64,000 nucleotides of DNA from positions 384,881,461-384,945,460 of the forward strand of contig OY856187.1 in the NCBI GenBank assembly GCA_963693315.1, read 5' to 3'. Source of the stretch: Diogma glabrata. Its lineage: Eukaryota; Arthropoda; Insecta; Diptera; Cylindrotomidae. Below the pieces are notes generated by a model. It was given only the letters and a program-made list of their open reading frames with translations, did no database searches and was not told the origin of the DNA. The translations under genes were made by a program, and so were the position numbers. Shown one piece after another: positions 12,560 through 24,375 of this stretch (the stretch's first letter is position 1; the number at the start of each line of letters is the position of its first letter).

Positions 12560-12731
12560 TGTAACGTTTCTTCGCCGAGTTACAATTATTTAGTTCGATC
12601 ACTAAATTATTAAATCATAACCCAATGGATTTTCTAAACGTTATGATTTTATTCGTTCAAGATTTTATTGTAAAAATATTTCTCCTATTACTATTCCCCT
12701 TAATTCTTCTTGTACTAACAATAATTCACTA
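12560..12731 (-). repeat. Inverted fragment of the gypsy LTR 3' end
   Basis: Reversed, it matches the last part of the LTR seen around 4790-4883 and 10816-10894, ending in CGTTACA. It has no BEL-1 insert, so it is the empty-site reference for that insertion. Homology stops near 12731. Two LTR ends in opposite orientation are not a normal retrotransposon layout. Confidence 0.8.
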
Positions 12732-12740
12732 AATATGTTT

Positions 12741-12853
12741 ATTACGACCGATCGATTTCGAAAGCTAAGCTTTCATTTTCAAGGATCGTTCTAAACAGTT
12801 TAGAACGATCCTTGAAAATGAAAGCTTAGCTTTCAAAATTCATCGGTTGTAAT
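12741..12853. repeat. Near-perfect 113-bp palindrome
   Basis: Two 37-bp arms (12760-12796 and 12798-12834) are exact reverse complements separated by one base. The pairing extends outward with a few mismatches to ATTACGACCG on the left and CGGTTGTAAT on the right. It could form a hairpin or cruciform of about 55 bp per arm. No coding content; probably a foldback mini-element. Confidence 0.85.
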
Positions 12854-12918
12854 GAATATATGGATATCAAAAAAGTGTGTTTGAACTAAACAATAACAAT
12901 TATAATATATTATAGACT

Positions 12919-13027
12919 AAGAGCCCGCGACGGCCAGACGCTAACCGTTCCTACCTGAGTAGGAGGTATGTGCAGAAAAACTTTCAGCTTTTATAAAATA
13001 ACGAAGGTCTGGCCGTCATGGGCTCTT
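12919..13027. repeat. 109-bp hairpin element
   Basis: Outer arms AAGAGCCCGCGACGGCCAGAC-type (12919-12939) and their reverse complement (13007-13027) match at 19 of 21 positions. An inner hairpin CCTAC-CTGA-GTAGG lies near 12951. It is GC-rich compared with its surroundings. Probably a MITE-like element or a structured RNA-derived repeat. Confidence 0.65.
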
Positions 13028-13038
13028 GCTCTATTAAT

Positions 13039-13059
13039 GATATCTAGTGCTCTAAATAA

Positions 13060-13092
<33 letters not shown>
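13039..13092 (+). repeat. Non-LTR 3' tail with (TTGA)n
   Basis: GATATCTAGTGCTCTAAATA followed by about eight TTGA units. The same 22-base word occurs at 25799-25820 before an A-rich tail. An AATAAA-like end followed by simple repeats is typical of the 3' end of a non-LTR retrotransposon or SINE. Confidence 0.5.
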
Positions 13093-13093
<1 letters not shown>

Positions 13094-13459
13094 CTGTAGG
13101 ACCAAGCACTAGGCGAGACTCCCGGATTACGGCCGGGCCACTTCCTACAGTCGTTTTACATATAACAATAGGTAAGGATAGGTAGGTAATTGTTAGTTAG
13201 GAGTGAACGACCCGGTTACAGACACCTGGCAAATCGTATCTAGCTACTACTGTTACGAGACAATCACAAGGACAATCACCTATACATATAATCTGCAATC
13301 GCCAATCAGCAATCCCGTATCTAAAATTTCTCGCCTGCAATCTCCGGTCGGAAACCTGTTATTCATGTAATTTATAAGTATAATAGGATGATGACTAAAT
13401 TGTACTCCCTGGGCACTCTACAATCTGAATTCATGTTATTAAAATCAATTAAAGCAAAA

Positions 13460-13621
13460 AAATTAATTGGTGTCCACCTATTTATATCAACGGAGCAAGC
13501 GCCAAATCTATTTTGGGTTTAATAAAAAAATTTCTCGAACGAAGTTAATATAAAAATCCATAACACGGGTTATGGTAAATTAAAAGTATTTTTAGATTCA
13601 GTAGATATCCACGCAAAGACA

Positions 13622-13658
<37 letters not shown>

Positions 13659-14516
13659 TTTTTTTTTTTTTTTTTTTTTTTAAAGACCGAAAAGCGGACG
13701 CTTTTACGTTCACGCCTAAAGAACTGAGAAAGGAGATACTACTACTTAAAGGAATAAGTGGCGGATATACGGAGGAGGAGATAAAAAATGAAATGTTGGC
13801 GGAATGTCCGAATATAAAGTTCTCTAAAATTCAACAATTTACAACTCCCTATACAAAAAGAGCTAACACACAACTGAATATGTACACCTTACAGCTCGAA
13901 ACAGGTCAAAACCTCAGTGAATTGTTAAACATTAAATACCTGTTTCACCAGAGGAGTCATTTCGAGAAACTAAAAAAACAGAAATCATACAATGCTTCAG
14001 GTGCCAAAGATTCGGGCATATAAGCCAAAACTGTGCATTTAACAAGAGATGTGTGAAATGTGGAGATAACCATGAAGCAGGTCAATGTGCAAGAGAAAAG
14101 GGAAACCAAGAAAATAAACCGACTGCCTGCATAAACTGCGTCAAGGAAGGTCACCCGGCAAACTACCGAGGATGTGAAGCATTTATTAAATGCGAGAACA
14201 ACCGGGATATAAACAAGGAAACGTAAGAGACCTCCTAAACGCTAAAAAGGAAAGCGTCCTTAGGACCATAAACAACTTCACAACGCCAAACAGATCATTC
14301 GCAGATGTTATCAACCCAAATAGATATAAAAACCCTGACAACAGCGAAAACTACATTTCAGACTTCTTTAATGAGTCCAACAAATTATTCTACATGCCTC
14401 TTGGTACTATGTTAGATAAAATCAACCAATTCTGGCCGAATTACATGAGAAGTGAAAACAAAGGTCAAAAAACAGCTGAATACCTACAATTCATCATTTC
14501 TCTTACCCCAAAAATA
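13460..14516 (+). pseudogene. Jockey-like ORF1 (gag-like) protein, broken
   Basis: The readable part starts near 13460 with a frame carrying PPIYINGASAKS, a typical jockey ORF1 N-terminal region. After frame changes and a 55-base T-run (13627-13681) comes FTFTPKELRKE, then three cysteine knuckles near 14000-14180 (CFRCQRFGHISQNC, CVKCGDNHEAGQC, CINCVKEGHP). The C-terminal part reads open from 14190 to the ORF2 junction. This RNA-binding protein would form the ribonucleoprotein with element RNA. I count at least four frame breaks. Confidence 0.7.
13627..13681. repeat. T homopolymer tract inside jockey ORF1
   Basis: 55 bases, all T except one A at 13657. ORF1 homology resumes on both sides, so the tract looks like an expansion of a short T-run within the coding sequence rather than an element boundary. 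Confidence 0.75.
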
Positions 14517-17216
14517 AATATGAGCTGTAACAATATTTCAATTTTAGCTTTGAACGCCAACTCAATAATATCCAACCACAAACGCCTTCAACTTTTTTGA
14601 AACAATTAAACACATCAACCCGACTGCAGCTCTAATCTCAGAAACCCACCTTAATGGCAGACACAAGCTACACCTCGAAAATTTCAACATCATCAGACAA
14701 GATAAAAATGTAGGCACAGCAATATTTATAAAAAAGAACATAAAGTTCAAAATTATTCCATTCGAGAGCCTGTCAATATCGGCAACCTTTATAGACATAA
14801 ATTACATAGATGCTCAAAAGAGAAATCGCTCTCTGATAATAGGGGCCATCTATATCCCCAGTAACCTTGGTCAAGGTATGAAGCTGGACCTAGATAACAT
14901 TTTGAATTTATGTCAGAATAAAGACGAGGTAATCATTGGAGGGGACTTCAATGCCAGAAGCAAAAGATGGGGAGATAGCGTAAACAACGTGAATGGCAAT
15001 CAATTATCAAATATACTTGAGGAACCAGACTGGATGAACTTCGAAATTGTAAACCCACCGGACCCAACGTTCCCGAGATCGGGTTCCTTCATTGATATGT
15101 TCTTAATATCGTCCAATTGTCTTCATAAAACAGACAATCAATTAAACTATAAGTGCTCTACTTTACCAGGAATATCTGACCATTTTGCAATACAACTAAA
15201 CATCACAATTAAAAACTTTAACCCGTTAACAAACACTAAGAACCACATTTTATCTTTCAAACAAACAAACTGGGATACATACAAATCTGACATAAGCTTT
15301 GCCCTCGCGAACTTAAATATATCTCACTCGAGGAGTTTATCTAACGACGAAATTGAAAAAAACTATTAATGAGATCAACGTAGCAATTATTAACACAAAT
15401 CTTAAACATGCCAAACAAATGAGACCTAAGGATTTAAAGTACGCCAATCTATCTGAAGTTGCACAGAAGATGCTCAAATTAAAACAAATCTGGTCCACCA
15501 AGCTAAAGAGGATATTTAGCAAACACAAAAACAAAATCAATGCCGAATACAAAGAACTCAAAGCGAGAATCGATTGTCTCAATACCTGCCTAAAAGACAA
15601 AATTTCGAGTGAACTAAATACTAACTTCAGACGAAGACTCGAGGCCATCAAACCTTCGCCTCGGGTTTTTAAGGAAATTAATAAGATTACCGTAGGGAAA
15701 TGCGACAAAATAAATGTATCAAGAGACCCAATCAAAAGAGGTGATAACATCTATATCGACCTAAACGAAAAACTAAACGCGTTTGCCGAATTCTACAAGG
15801 AAATATATAAGGAAAAATCCCAACTTATAGTCTAAACACAACAAATGAGGTCATAAATTTATGGAATAACATCTCAAGAGACAACGAAAAAGAATTGACG
15901 GAATTCTCTCAGCAAAACTCTGCGCTGAATCCGGGTAATCTAGAACTCTTCTGTAATACAAAGATTACGTCGGACACAATAAAAGCCCTAAACAATTAAA
16001 AAATCGATGGGACCGGACAATATTTCAAACTACTTCATCAGGAAAGGTGTTAAACAACTGGCAGAGCCCCTAACGATCATTATAAACAACTGTTTGGATA
16101 ACGGTTTCTTTCCAAATGCATGGAAGATAGCGAAACTTATACCTATCCCTAAAACTAACGCGTCACACGACATCAGAGACTTCAGGCCAATTTTGATGCT
16201 CTCAAATATTGGAAAAATTCTGGAAAAAATAATAATGTTTAAATTGCTTTGATAATTTTGATATCATCCCTGATGAACAGTTCGGATTCAGGAAAGAACA
16301 CTCTACAGAGCATGCGCTCTTATATCTCCATGACAATATCGTCAAAGGACTAAACAACAGAAAATGCACAGTCTCTTGCACTTTAGACCTCGAAAAAGCT
16401 TTTGACCTCACATGGCCGAAAGGTCACATATACAAACTGCACAGGGCCAACACCCCGCCTTACTTAGTCCGCATTATAAAAGTTTCCTCACAAATAGAAA
16501 ACTTTTTATTGAAATTGATAATCAGAAATCTAACACAATACCAGTGAATTCAGGAGTTCCGCAGGGATCCATACTTGGACCCTGGTTATTTAACACTTAT
16601 ATTCATGACATTCCAACTAGATTGTCCAATAACTCCAAAACAGTTCTTTATGCTGATGACACTATAGTTTTCGCACAAGACGAAAGACCACATCTTGCAT
16701 TAGATAAGATCTTAAAACACATTACATTCATACAAAAATTCTACAAAACCTGGAGAATAAATATTAATGTCGAAAAATGCCAATTAATTTGCTTTTGAAA
16801 CTCAAGTGGAAGAGGACACCATCTAGCTGTACGAGAAAGTAAACAATTAACTCTCCAAATCAATAATAGCGAAATCAAAACCGTCGATAAGATCAAATAT
16901 CTAGGTGTTAATATCCAAAACAAAACTGTTTCAATCAACATATGAGAGCCACTATAAACAAAGCTAAGGATGCAGCCGCGCTGCTAAAACCAATTCTGTA
17001 ATCTAACAATGTAGAAAGCAAAACTAAGCTTCTTGTATATAAAACATTAATAAGACCTATTTTAACTTACGCTTGCCCTATCTGGTTCACAATTAGTCCC
17101 ACAGTAGCTAAGGAACTCCTTGTCTTCGAAAGAAAAATCATCAGACATTGTCTCTCCAAATTTAGAAGGAAAAATAAAAAATATATACACAGCAAGATTA
17201 TTTATAAAGATTCGGG

Positions 17217-17642
17217 TGTTGAGTTAGATGTCTAAGAAAGATATCAGCCACAATAGTCTTACTAAATCCATTTAAATGTTTTTTAATTTGCTTAATATCA
17301 ACACACAAATCAAAAGAACTTTTGATCACCCTTAACATTGAATTTTTAACGCATTAGTTGTAACAAATAAAATAACGTACTTTTCCCGTTTAATTAAAAA
17401 CAACAAAAAATTTATCTTCTTGATTTTTCTAATTTTAATTTTAAAATCAATTCTTGTGCGAATATCAATGTGATTAGAGTAATCTTTTACAAATTAAGAA
17501 TTAAAATCATTTTGTGACATAATTTATTGTTTGTGATAAATAAATTGTGCATTAAATTAAAATTGAAGATATTGTGTGTTTATTGGAGATTCCTACAGTG
17601 AACTTTGGAGTCCAAAAGCAGCAACCTTCATCAAAGTTTTCA
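17217..17642 (+). repeat. BEL-3 5' LTR (426 bp)
   Basis: Starts TGTTGAGTTAGATGTC and ends CAAAGTTTTCA. It has an AATAAA near 17538 that could serve polyadenylation. It differs from the 3' LTR near 17380 (C/T) and near 17420 (T/A). Confidence 0.95.
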
Positions 17643-17660
17643 TGGTCCTTCGCCACCGGA
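17643..17660 (+). promoter_or_regulatory. BEL-3 primer binding site
   Basis: TGGTCCTTCGCCACCGGA directly follows the LTR. It starts with the TGG expected opposite a tRNA CCA end. I cannot assign the tRNA with confidence. Confidence 0.7.
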
Positions 17661-18079
17661 TTATCAAGAACCCAGCGAATTTTGGATTTTGTGTTGCATC
17701 AATATAATTATCAAGAAAATTAAAGACGGCATTTGGATTTGGCTTGGCGTCTGTAATTTGGCGGGTTTTGGTAATTATACTTTCTGTTTAATAAAAAGTG
17801 ATTAAACTTAGACAATCAAGTGAATCAATTAATAATTTATTAAATTTTAATATTATTAAAACATTTAAAACATTTTTGGAACTTTTAATATTTTGTGTGA
17901 ATTTTGGTAACGGTTTTAGATTTTTAAGGTCATTAACTTTTAATATTACAGCACCATATAAATCATTTAATTAAATTAAATAAAATAAATTTTGAGTGAC
18001 TATTCTATTTCGTGCGTTGAATTATTAATTTTGAATTCGTTGAATTATTAATTCTTTTATTTAACACATTTGATTTGCA

Positions 18080-21000
18080 ATGAGTGATCGAAATTTACGC
18101 GAATTAAAGCGAATTTATAAACGCATGGATAATATAAAATCCATGGCGGTGAAATTTAATAGCCAAACCAGTTTAAGTGAGATTAAGTCAAATCTTATTT
18201 TGTTAAATGACGAGTGGAAAGAATATAAAGCCTTGGCAGAACAGTTAGATGAAACAGAAACTGTTTTGAAGCAACAAGATTTAATCGATAATCAATATTT
18301 CAATGTAAAACGAGTTTTATTGAAAATATTAAACGAACCCGAGGTGGCTGGTGGTTCTGACCAAAAATTAACAATAGAAGACCTCATGGTAAACCAACAG
18401 TCCTTTCTAAAGGAAATGGTTGGTTTAAGCAAGCGCGAAACTGAAGTTCGTTTACCTGAATTAAATATTCCTTTTTTTTCTGGAAAATTTTCTGAATTTG
18501 CGTCATTCAGAGATTTATTTGAAGCTTCGGTTGGGAACAACGAAAGAATTTCGAAAGTTCACAAATTTCAATACCTTAAAAGTTTATTAAGAGATGATGC
18601 CGCTTCTTTAGTCACTCAAATGGACATCACTGAAGCGAATTATGATGAGGCATGGGCAAAGCTAAAATCGAGGTACGAGAAAAAGAAACGGGTTATCAAG
18701 GAGTTAATAAAACGGTTTATGGAGCAGCCTGATATCACACATTCCACAACTAAGGCACTAGATCACATGGCTGACATATCTGATGAAGTATTGCGAGGGT
18801 TAAAGGTACTCGGGTCCAACGCAGAAACACGAGATCCATGGCTCGTCTATATTTTGAAAAGTAAATTGAATCATGAAACAAAACAAGCGGTGGTCGCGCT
18901 ATAGCTCAAAAATGAATTTCCCTACAATAGATGATTTCTTTAAATTCTTAAACGGCCGAAGTGATGAACTTGATTGCTGTGATACTCCAAGGAACCGCCT
19001 GCGACCAAGATTGCAATTCGTCATACCCAAACTCTTGCACAATCATGTCCAAAATGTACTAAAAACCACGTATTGAACAAATGTGAGGAATTTTTATTGA
19101 TGAACAATACTGAGCGACGAGGATTTGTAGTGGATAAGAAACTTTGTTTCAATTGTCTATCAGAAACACATCAAGCATTTAAATGCAAGTCGAAATTTCG
19201 GTGTTTTAGCTGCAAACGGAGACATCATACTTTGTTACATACTGATTTAAATAACACTTTGGATACGGTTAAAATATTAACACCAGAAGGAGGTCCAAAT
19301 CAATGCAGTTCCACTGTCGAGTGCAATAAAATTGAAGTAAACACAGCGATGGCTACTAAATATCAGTCAATTTTACCGACTGCAATTGCAGAAGTACGTA
19401 GTGTTGATGGCGAAGTACAGCGATGTAGAATTCTTTTAGATTCGGGTTCACAATCATCATTTGTGACCGAAGCTTGCATCCAAAGGCTTAAGTTACCACG
19501 GGAAAATGCTAAATTTGCAATAAATGGAATAGTTACTTCTAATTTGGTTTCTCGAGGAGCTACTAAGCTATTTCTAACCTCTATTCACGATTATGAAAAT
19601 AAAATTGATGTTGATGCATTAATTTTAAAAAATTTACCATCAAAAATACCAAGGCAACAAATCAGCTTGAAAAACTTTAACTTATTCAAAAAGATTCAAC
19701 TGGCAGACTCTGAATATTTTCGTCCAAGTGAAATCGATATTTTGATTGGAGCTGATAAATTTTTTCATATCCTACAAGACGGGCGAATAATGAGTGAAGA
19801 TGATACTGTTGTTGCACAAAAAACTATTTTTGGATGGATTATAAGTGGACAACCCCATTCATTGGAATTAGAACCAAATAGAAACCTCGTTGGCTGCAAC
19901 TTTACAACGGATTTAGATATAGATACAACCCTAAGAAAGTTTTGGGAACTAGAGGAAGTTAAACCATGCCAGTCCCATACTCCAGAAGAAAGACAATGTG
20001 AAGAAATTTTTAAAAAAACCACACTTAAGGAAACTGGCAGGTATGTAGTTAACATTCCATTTAAAACTAATGCTCCAAAACTTGGAAATTCGTTAAGTTT
20101 AGCCACAAAACGATTTTTTAATTTAGAAAGAAAATTCCAATTAAATGAAAATTTAAAGAACGAGTATATCAACACTATGCGAGAATATCAAAATTTAGGA
20201 CACATGGTACATATATCTGAAAATGAAAATGATCCTCCAGATTCCGACTGTTATTACCTGCCGCATCATGCAGTTATTAAAGAAACAAGCACCACTACAA
20301 AAGTTCGAGTCGTATTTGATGGATCATCTAAAACTACAACAGGCATTTCACTGAATGAAACCATGATGGTTGGGCCAACTATTCAACCTACTATTTGGTC
20401 AATACTCTTGAGATTTCGTCAGCACAAAATAGCGATTACTGCAGACATCGAAAAGATGTACAGACAAGTTTTAGTGAATCCAAAGCATACCGAATTTCAA
20501 AGAATTTTGTGGAGGGAATCACCAAGCGAAAAACTTAAAAAATACAGACTTACAACAGTCACTTTCGGATTAGCCAGCTCACCGTTTTTAGCCATCAGAT
20601 CTTTGCAACAAACAGCGATCGATCAAAAATTACAGCATCTAAATAAATTATCCAACGTTTTTGATGAATTTTATGTTGATGATTTCATAGGTGGGTCTTC
20701 AACGATCGAAGAAGCAAAAGATCTTAGAGATAAAATTACCTTAGTTCTAAAAACTGGTGGTTTTCATTTGAGAAAGTGGAAGTCGAATATCCCAGACTTG
20801 TTTGATCAAATAGATAAAACTAGCAATGTGAGTTTTGATCATGAATCTGAAGTTACAAAGATTCTTGGACTACGTTGGAATCCCGTGAAGGATATTTTTA
20901 CTTTCAGTGTCAACCTAGAAACAACTATGCAGCTAACAAAACAACGAATTTTGTCAGAATCATCTAGGATTTTTGATCCACTTGGATGGATATCGCCGTG

Positions 21001-23227
21001 CACTATCTTGTTCAAAATTTTGATGCAGCAAATTTGGATGCTTAAAGTTGACTGGGATGATCTCTTACCAAAAGATATTTCAGATTCCTACAGTAAAATA
21101 AAAGGTGAGTTAAATACAATAGAAAACATTGCTATTCCAAGATACATCCAATATCAGCAAGCGGAATATCATGGCTTTTGCGATGCAAGTGAACGCGCAT
21201 TTGGTGCAGTTATTTACTGCAAATATTTTGACGAAAATGGTCATGTACAAATCAATCTAGTCACTGCGAAAACCAAAGTGGCACCAATCAAACAAGTGTC
21301 TATACCAAGGCTAGAACTTTGTGCTGCTTATTTGTTAGTGAAATTATGGAACGTCCTGCGAGTCAACGTTCCTAAAGCAAAATTTTATGCCTGGACTGAT
21401 TCCACTATTGTGCTACAATGGTTGTCAAACTATCCAGCTACTTGGAAAACGTTTGTAGCTAATAGAACGGCTGAAATTTTAGAAAGCACAACAAGACAAA
21501 ATTGGAACCATGTTAAGTCAGAACATAACCCGGCAGACCATATTTCAAGAGGAGTAACACCCAGCGAATTAGTGAAACTGTCTCAATGGTGGAACGGTCC
21601 ATATTGGTTAAAAGATGACGAGAATGCCTGGCCCAGAAGTGATCCTAAAGAACATAAATGTAAAGAAGAAACCGATGAAGAAAAGAAAGCTGTTAAAGTA
21701 CGAATACTTCAAACGGAATCTGGAGACAACTTTTTGCTCGAGCTATCAACTAGGTTTTCAAGTTATTTAAAATTAATACGAACATTACGCAACGTATTGC
21801 GATTTCTCAATAACGTTAAAAGAAAAAGTGAAACATTGCGCAAATATGTTATTGCTGAGGAAAACGATCTACAGCGAGCTGAAAATATTTTGATAAAATG
21901 GACCCAATACAGCGAATACGAGCAAGAGATTGAACAGCTGTCAAAGAAAATCCCACTTAATCGACGAAGCAAATTGTTATCTCTTGCTCCATTCATAGAT
22001 GCGGACGGCATCTTAAGAGTGGGTGGACGGCTTAGAAAAATAGATGGTCAATATGATCAAAAACATCCTATCATTTTGCCATCATCCCATTTCCTATGCA
22101 AAATGATAATAGCCGACTACCATAAAAAATATTTCCATCCCGGGCCTTCCCTTACCTCCCATCTTATTAAACAAAAATTTTGGATTGTAGGTGGCCGCAG
22201 TCAAATAAGAAGTCAACTACAAAAATGTTTAACGTGCTTTAAAGAAAATGCTAAAACATCTCAACAGTTAATGGGAAGTCTTCCAGAAGCACGTATTACG
22301 CCAGCAAGACCATTCAGCAGAAGTGGTGTTGATTATGCGGGACCAATCCAGATAGCAACCAAGAGGGGAAGAGGAGCTAAACTCATCAAAGGATATATAG
22401 CGATATTTGTGTGTATGGCAACCAAGGCGATACACATCGAGGTTGTCAGCGATTTAACCACCGAAGCCTTTATTGCAGCGCTTAAACGATTTGCTGCTAG
22501 AAGAGGCGTACCAAATGATATATACAGCGACAATGGGACGAATTTTGTAGGGGCACATCGAAAACTAAAAGATATATATCATTTGTTGTCATCAAGACCA
22601 CACAACGAAATGATTTCTGAATTTTTAAGTCAAAATCGAACTAATTGGCACTTTATTCCTTCCTCCGCAGCTCATTTTGGTGGTTTGTGGGAACGGGCAG
22701 TAAGATCGGTGAAGTCTTTGTTAATGAAAGCAACTGGTGGATGTAATTTGACTTTTGAAGAGATGGCTACATTGTTAAGTCAAATTGAATCCATTCTAAA
22801 CTCAAGGCCTCTTGCTGCATCCAACGATGAATCATCATGTGAAGCATTGACACCTTCTCATTTTTTGATTGGTTCAGCAACTGGGACGATTCCTGAAGAA
22901 GATTTAACTACTATTCCTGTATCAAGGCTCAAAAGATGGCAGATAATCCAGCAACGAACACAACTATTTTGGAAGAGATATTCACGAGAGTATTTACACA
23001 CCTTGCATTAACGAAATAAATGGAAGACTCAAGCAGAAAACATCAAAGTTGGAGATTTGGTCATGATGAAAATGGAAAACCTGCCGCCAAGTAAATGGGC
23101 TTTAGCAAGAGTTACCGAGATTCATCCAGGCGAAGACAATTTAGTTAGACTTGTTTCTTTGAAAACTTCAACATCGACATTAAAGCGACCCATCACAAGG
23201 GTAGCAAAGCTTCCAGTGCAGATTTAG
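18080..23227 (+). pseudogene. BEL-3 gag-pol polyprotein, near-intact
   Basis: ATG at 18080 opens gag (DUF1759-like, about 18430-18900). The frame leaves at about 18890 and returns near 19070, two compensating shifts. Then zinc knuckles (CFNC, CKSKFRCFSC, HHTLLH), aspartic protease DSGSQ at 19439, reverse transcriptase YVDD at 20672, RNase H aspartate at 21182, integrase HHCC finger (about 22110-22250), catalytic aspartates at 22331 and 22529 and glutamate at 22691. The long frame stops at TAA 23009-23011, but the same frame continues through a DUF5641-like C-terminal domain to TAG at 23225-23227, so this is one nonsense change. Only three small lesions separate it from an open polyprotein; some could be sequencing indels. 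Confidence 0.9.
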
Positions 23228-23246
23228 TTAACGGGATCACCGTTAA

Positions 23247-23258
23247 CGGGGGGGAGAA
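23247..23258 (+). promoter_or_regulatory. BEL-3 polypurine tract
   Basis: A run of seven or more G followed by AGAA directly abuts the 3' LTR and would prime plus-strand DNA synthesis. Confidence 0.8.
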
Positions 23259-23684
23259 TGTTGAGTTAGATGTCTAAGAAAGATATCAGCCACAATAGTC
23301 TTACTAAATCCATTTAAATGTTTTTTAATTTGCTTAATATCAACACACAAATCAAAAGAACTTTTGATCACCCTTAACATTGAATTTTTAACGCATTAGT
23401 TGTAACAAATAAAATAACGTATTTTTCCCGTTTAATTAAAAACAACAAAAAATTTATCTTCATGATTTTTCTAATTTTAATTTTAAAATCAATTCTTGTG
23501 CGAATATCAATGTGATTAGAGTAATCTTTTACAAATTAAGAATTAAAATCATTTTGTGACATAATTTATTGTTTGTGATAAATAAATTGTGCATTAAATT
23601 AAAATTGAAGATATTGTGTGTTTATTGGAGATTCCTACAGTGAACTTTGGAGTCCAAAAGCAGCAACCTTCATCAAAGTTTTCA
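23259..23684 (+). repeat. BEL-3 3' LTR (426 bp)
   Basis: Same ends and length as the 5' LTR; followed by CGGG, the second copy of the target duplication, and then jockey ORF2 sequence. Confidence 0.95.
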
Positions 23685-24375
23685 CGGGAATAACCCCTAT
23701 TCTTCAATACTCTTACAATCTAGCCGTCACTAGACTAAAAAGATTGCAACATCACCCCAACCCTCTTATGAGGAGCATTTACCACGACAATGTCACAACT
23801 CCACTGGAAAACGGTACCTACTACGTGTCACCGATCAGTTTAATAAACACAGAATCTCTCGTGTCTTTGCAAGCTAATAACTGCCTAAATCTTAATAAAT
23901 TCTACGAATCGAAAAATACCAGTCACTTGAGAGGTTAAAGTACACACCCTGGCTTCGTGCTCCGTGATCTGAATAGGCGTGCACCAACCAATCTAGATTA
24001 GTACAATACTTTATTGTTCCCTGTAAATATGTAAATAAATTAGTTTTGGTTTTAGGTAGTTCATGAACAGCGCTCAAATGCTGAAAAAAAACGTTTCATA
24101 TAATGCCCTGAGCAAGCATAAATTTTTCTAGTAAATAAGATACAGTTCATAATAAGTTGAATTAGAGAAAATACTGTAAATTGAATTAAAACAATTTTCA
24201 TATATCAAAAAATCAATTTTTGAAAAACGGTAGCACTTGACAGTTCTTGTTCAGTGTATCCAACATATAAAAACAAACTATGTTTAGTTTTTTTTTTTTA
24301 GTAACCGCTGTAAAATATACTTGTAAAATGAATGTTTCTAAAATGTCCCAATAAAGGAATTGAATTGAATTGAAA

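Larger units (their letters stand above)
4093..12731 (+). mobile_element. Decayed Ty3/gypsy-like LTR element with nested insertions
   Basis: The 5' LTR starts TGTGACGG at 4093 and ends CGTTACA at 10894; it is split by a 189-bp inverted-repeat element (4184-4372) and by BEL-1 (4884-10815). Net LTR length is about 0.67 kb. A primer-binding-site-like TGGTGTCAGAAGTG follows at 10897. The internal part keeps a SAP-domain gag start and an aspartic-protease remnant but no reverse transcriptase or integrase. Instead of a second direct LTR, the right end (12560-12731) is an inverted copy of the last 170 bp or so of the LTR. The element is defective. Confidence 0.7.
17217..23684 (+). mobile_element. 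Young BEL/Pao LTR retrotransposon BEL-3
   Basis: Complete 6,468-bp element with 426-bp LTRs and a 4-bp target duplication CGGG (17213-17216 and 23685-23688). Only two differences are seen between its LTRs, so insertion was recent on an evolutionary scale. It sits inside ORF2 of the jockey-like element, whose coding resumes on the other side. It carries a primer binding site, a polypurine tract and a nearly intact gag-pol. Confidence 0.95.
14519..23938 (+). pseudogene. Jockey-like ORF2 (endonuclease-reverse transcriptase), interrupted
   Basis: Starts near 14519 with an AP-endonuclease domain: an NANS motif, SETHL after a frame change near 14598, GGDFNAR at 14938 and a GISDHF motif near 15170. 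The reverse transcriptase follows from about 16000, with PIPK, FGFRKEHST, QGSILGP and YADD (16649-16660). The C-terminal region runs to 17216, where BEL-3 enters, and resumes in a compatible sense at 23685, ending at the stop at 23936-23938. In the live element this enzyme nicks the target and reverse-transcribes element RNA there. Frameshifts and stops near 15360, 15835, 16250, 16410 and 16798 inactivate this copy. Confidence 0.85.
13093..24375 (+). mobile_element. Jockey-like non-LTR retrotransposon, split by BEL-3
   Basis: Left part about 13093-17216, right part 23685-24375. It has ORF1 with CCHC knuckles, ORF2 with an AP-type endonuclease and reverse transcriptase, and a 3' end with AATAAA (24350) and short TTGAA repeats. 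The 5' boundary is not certain: the sequence after the (TTGA)n tail has a hairpin (GACTGTAGGA at 13092, TCCTACAGTC at 13144) and looks like untranslated leader. Many frame breaks show it is dead. Orientation is opposite to the host exons. Confidence 0.8.
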
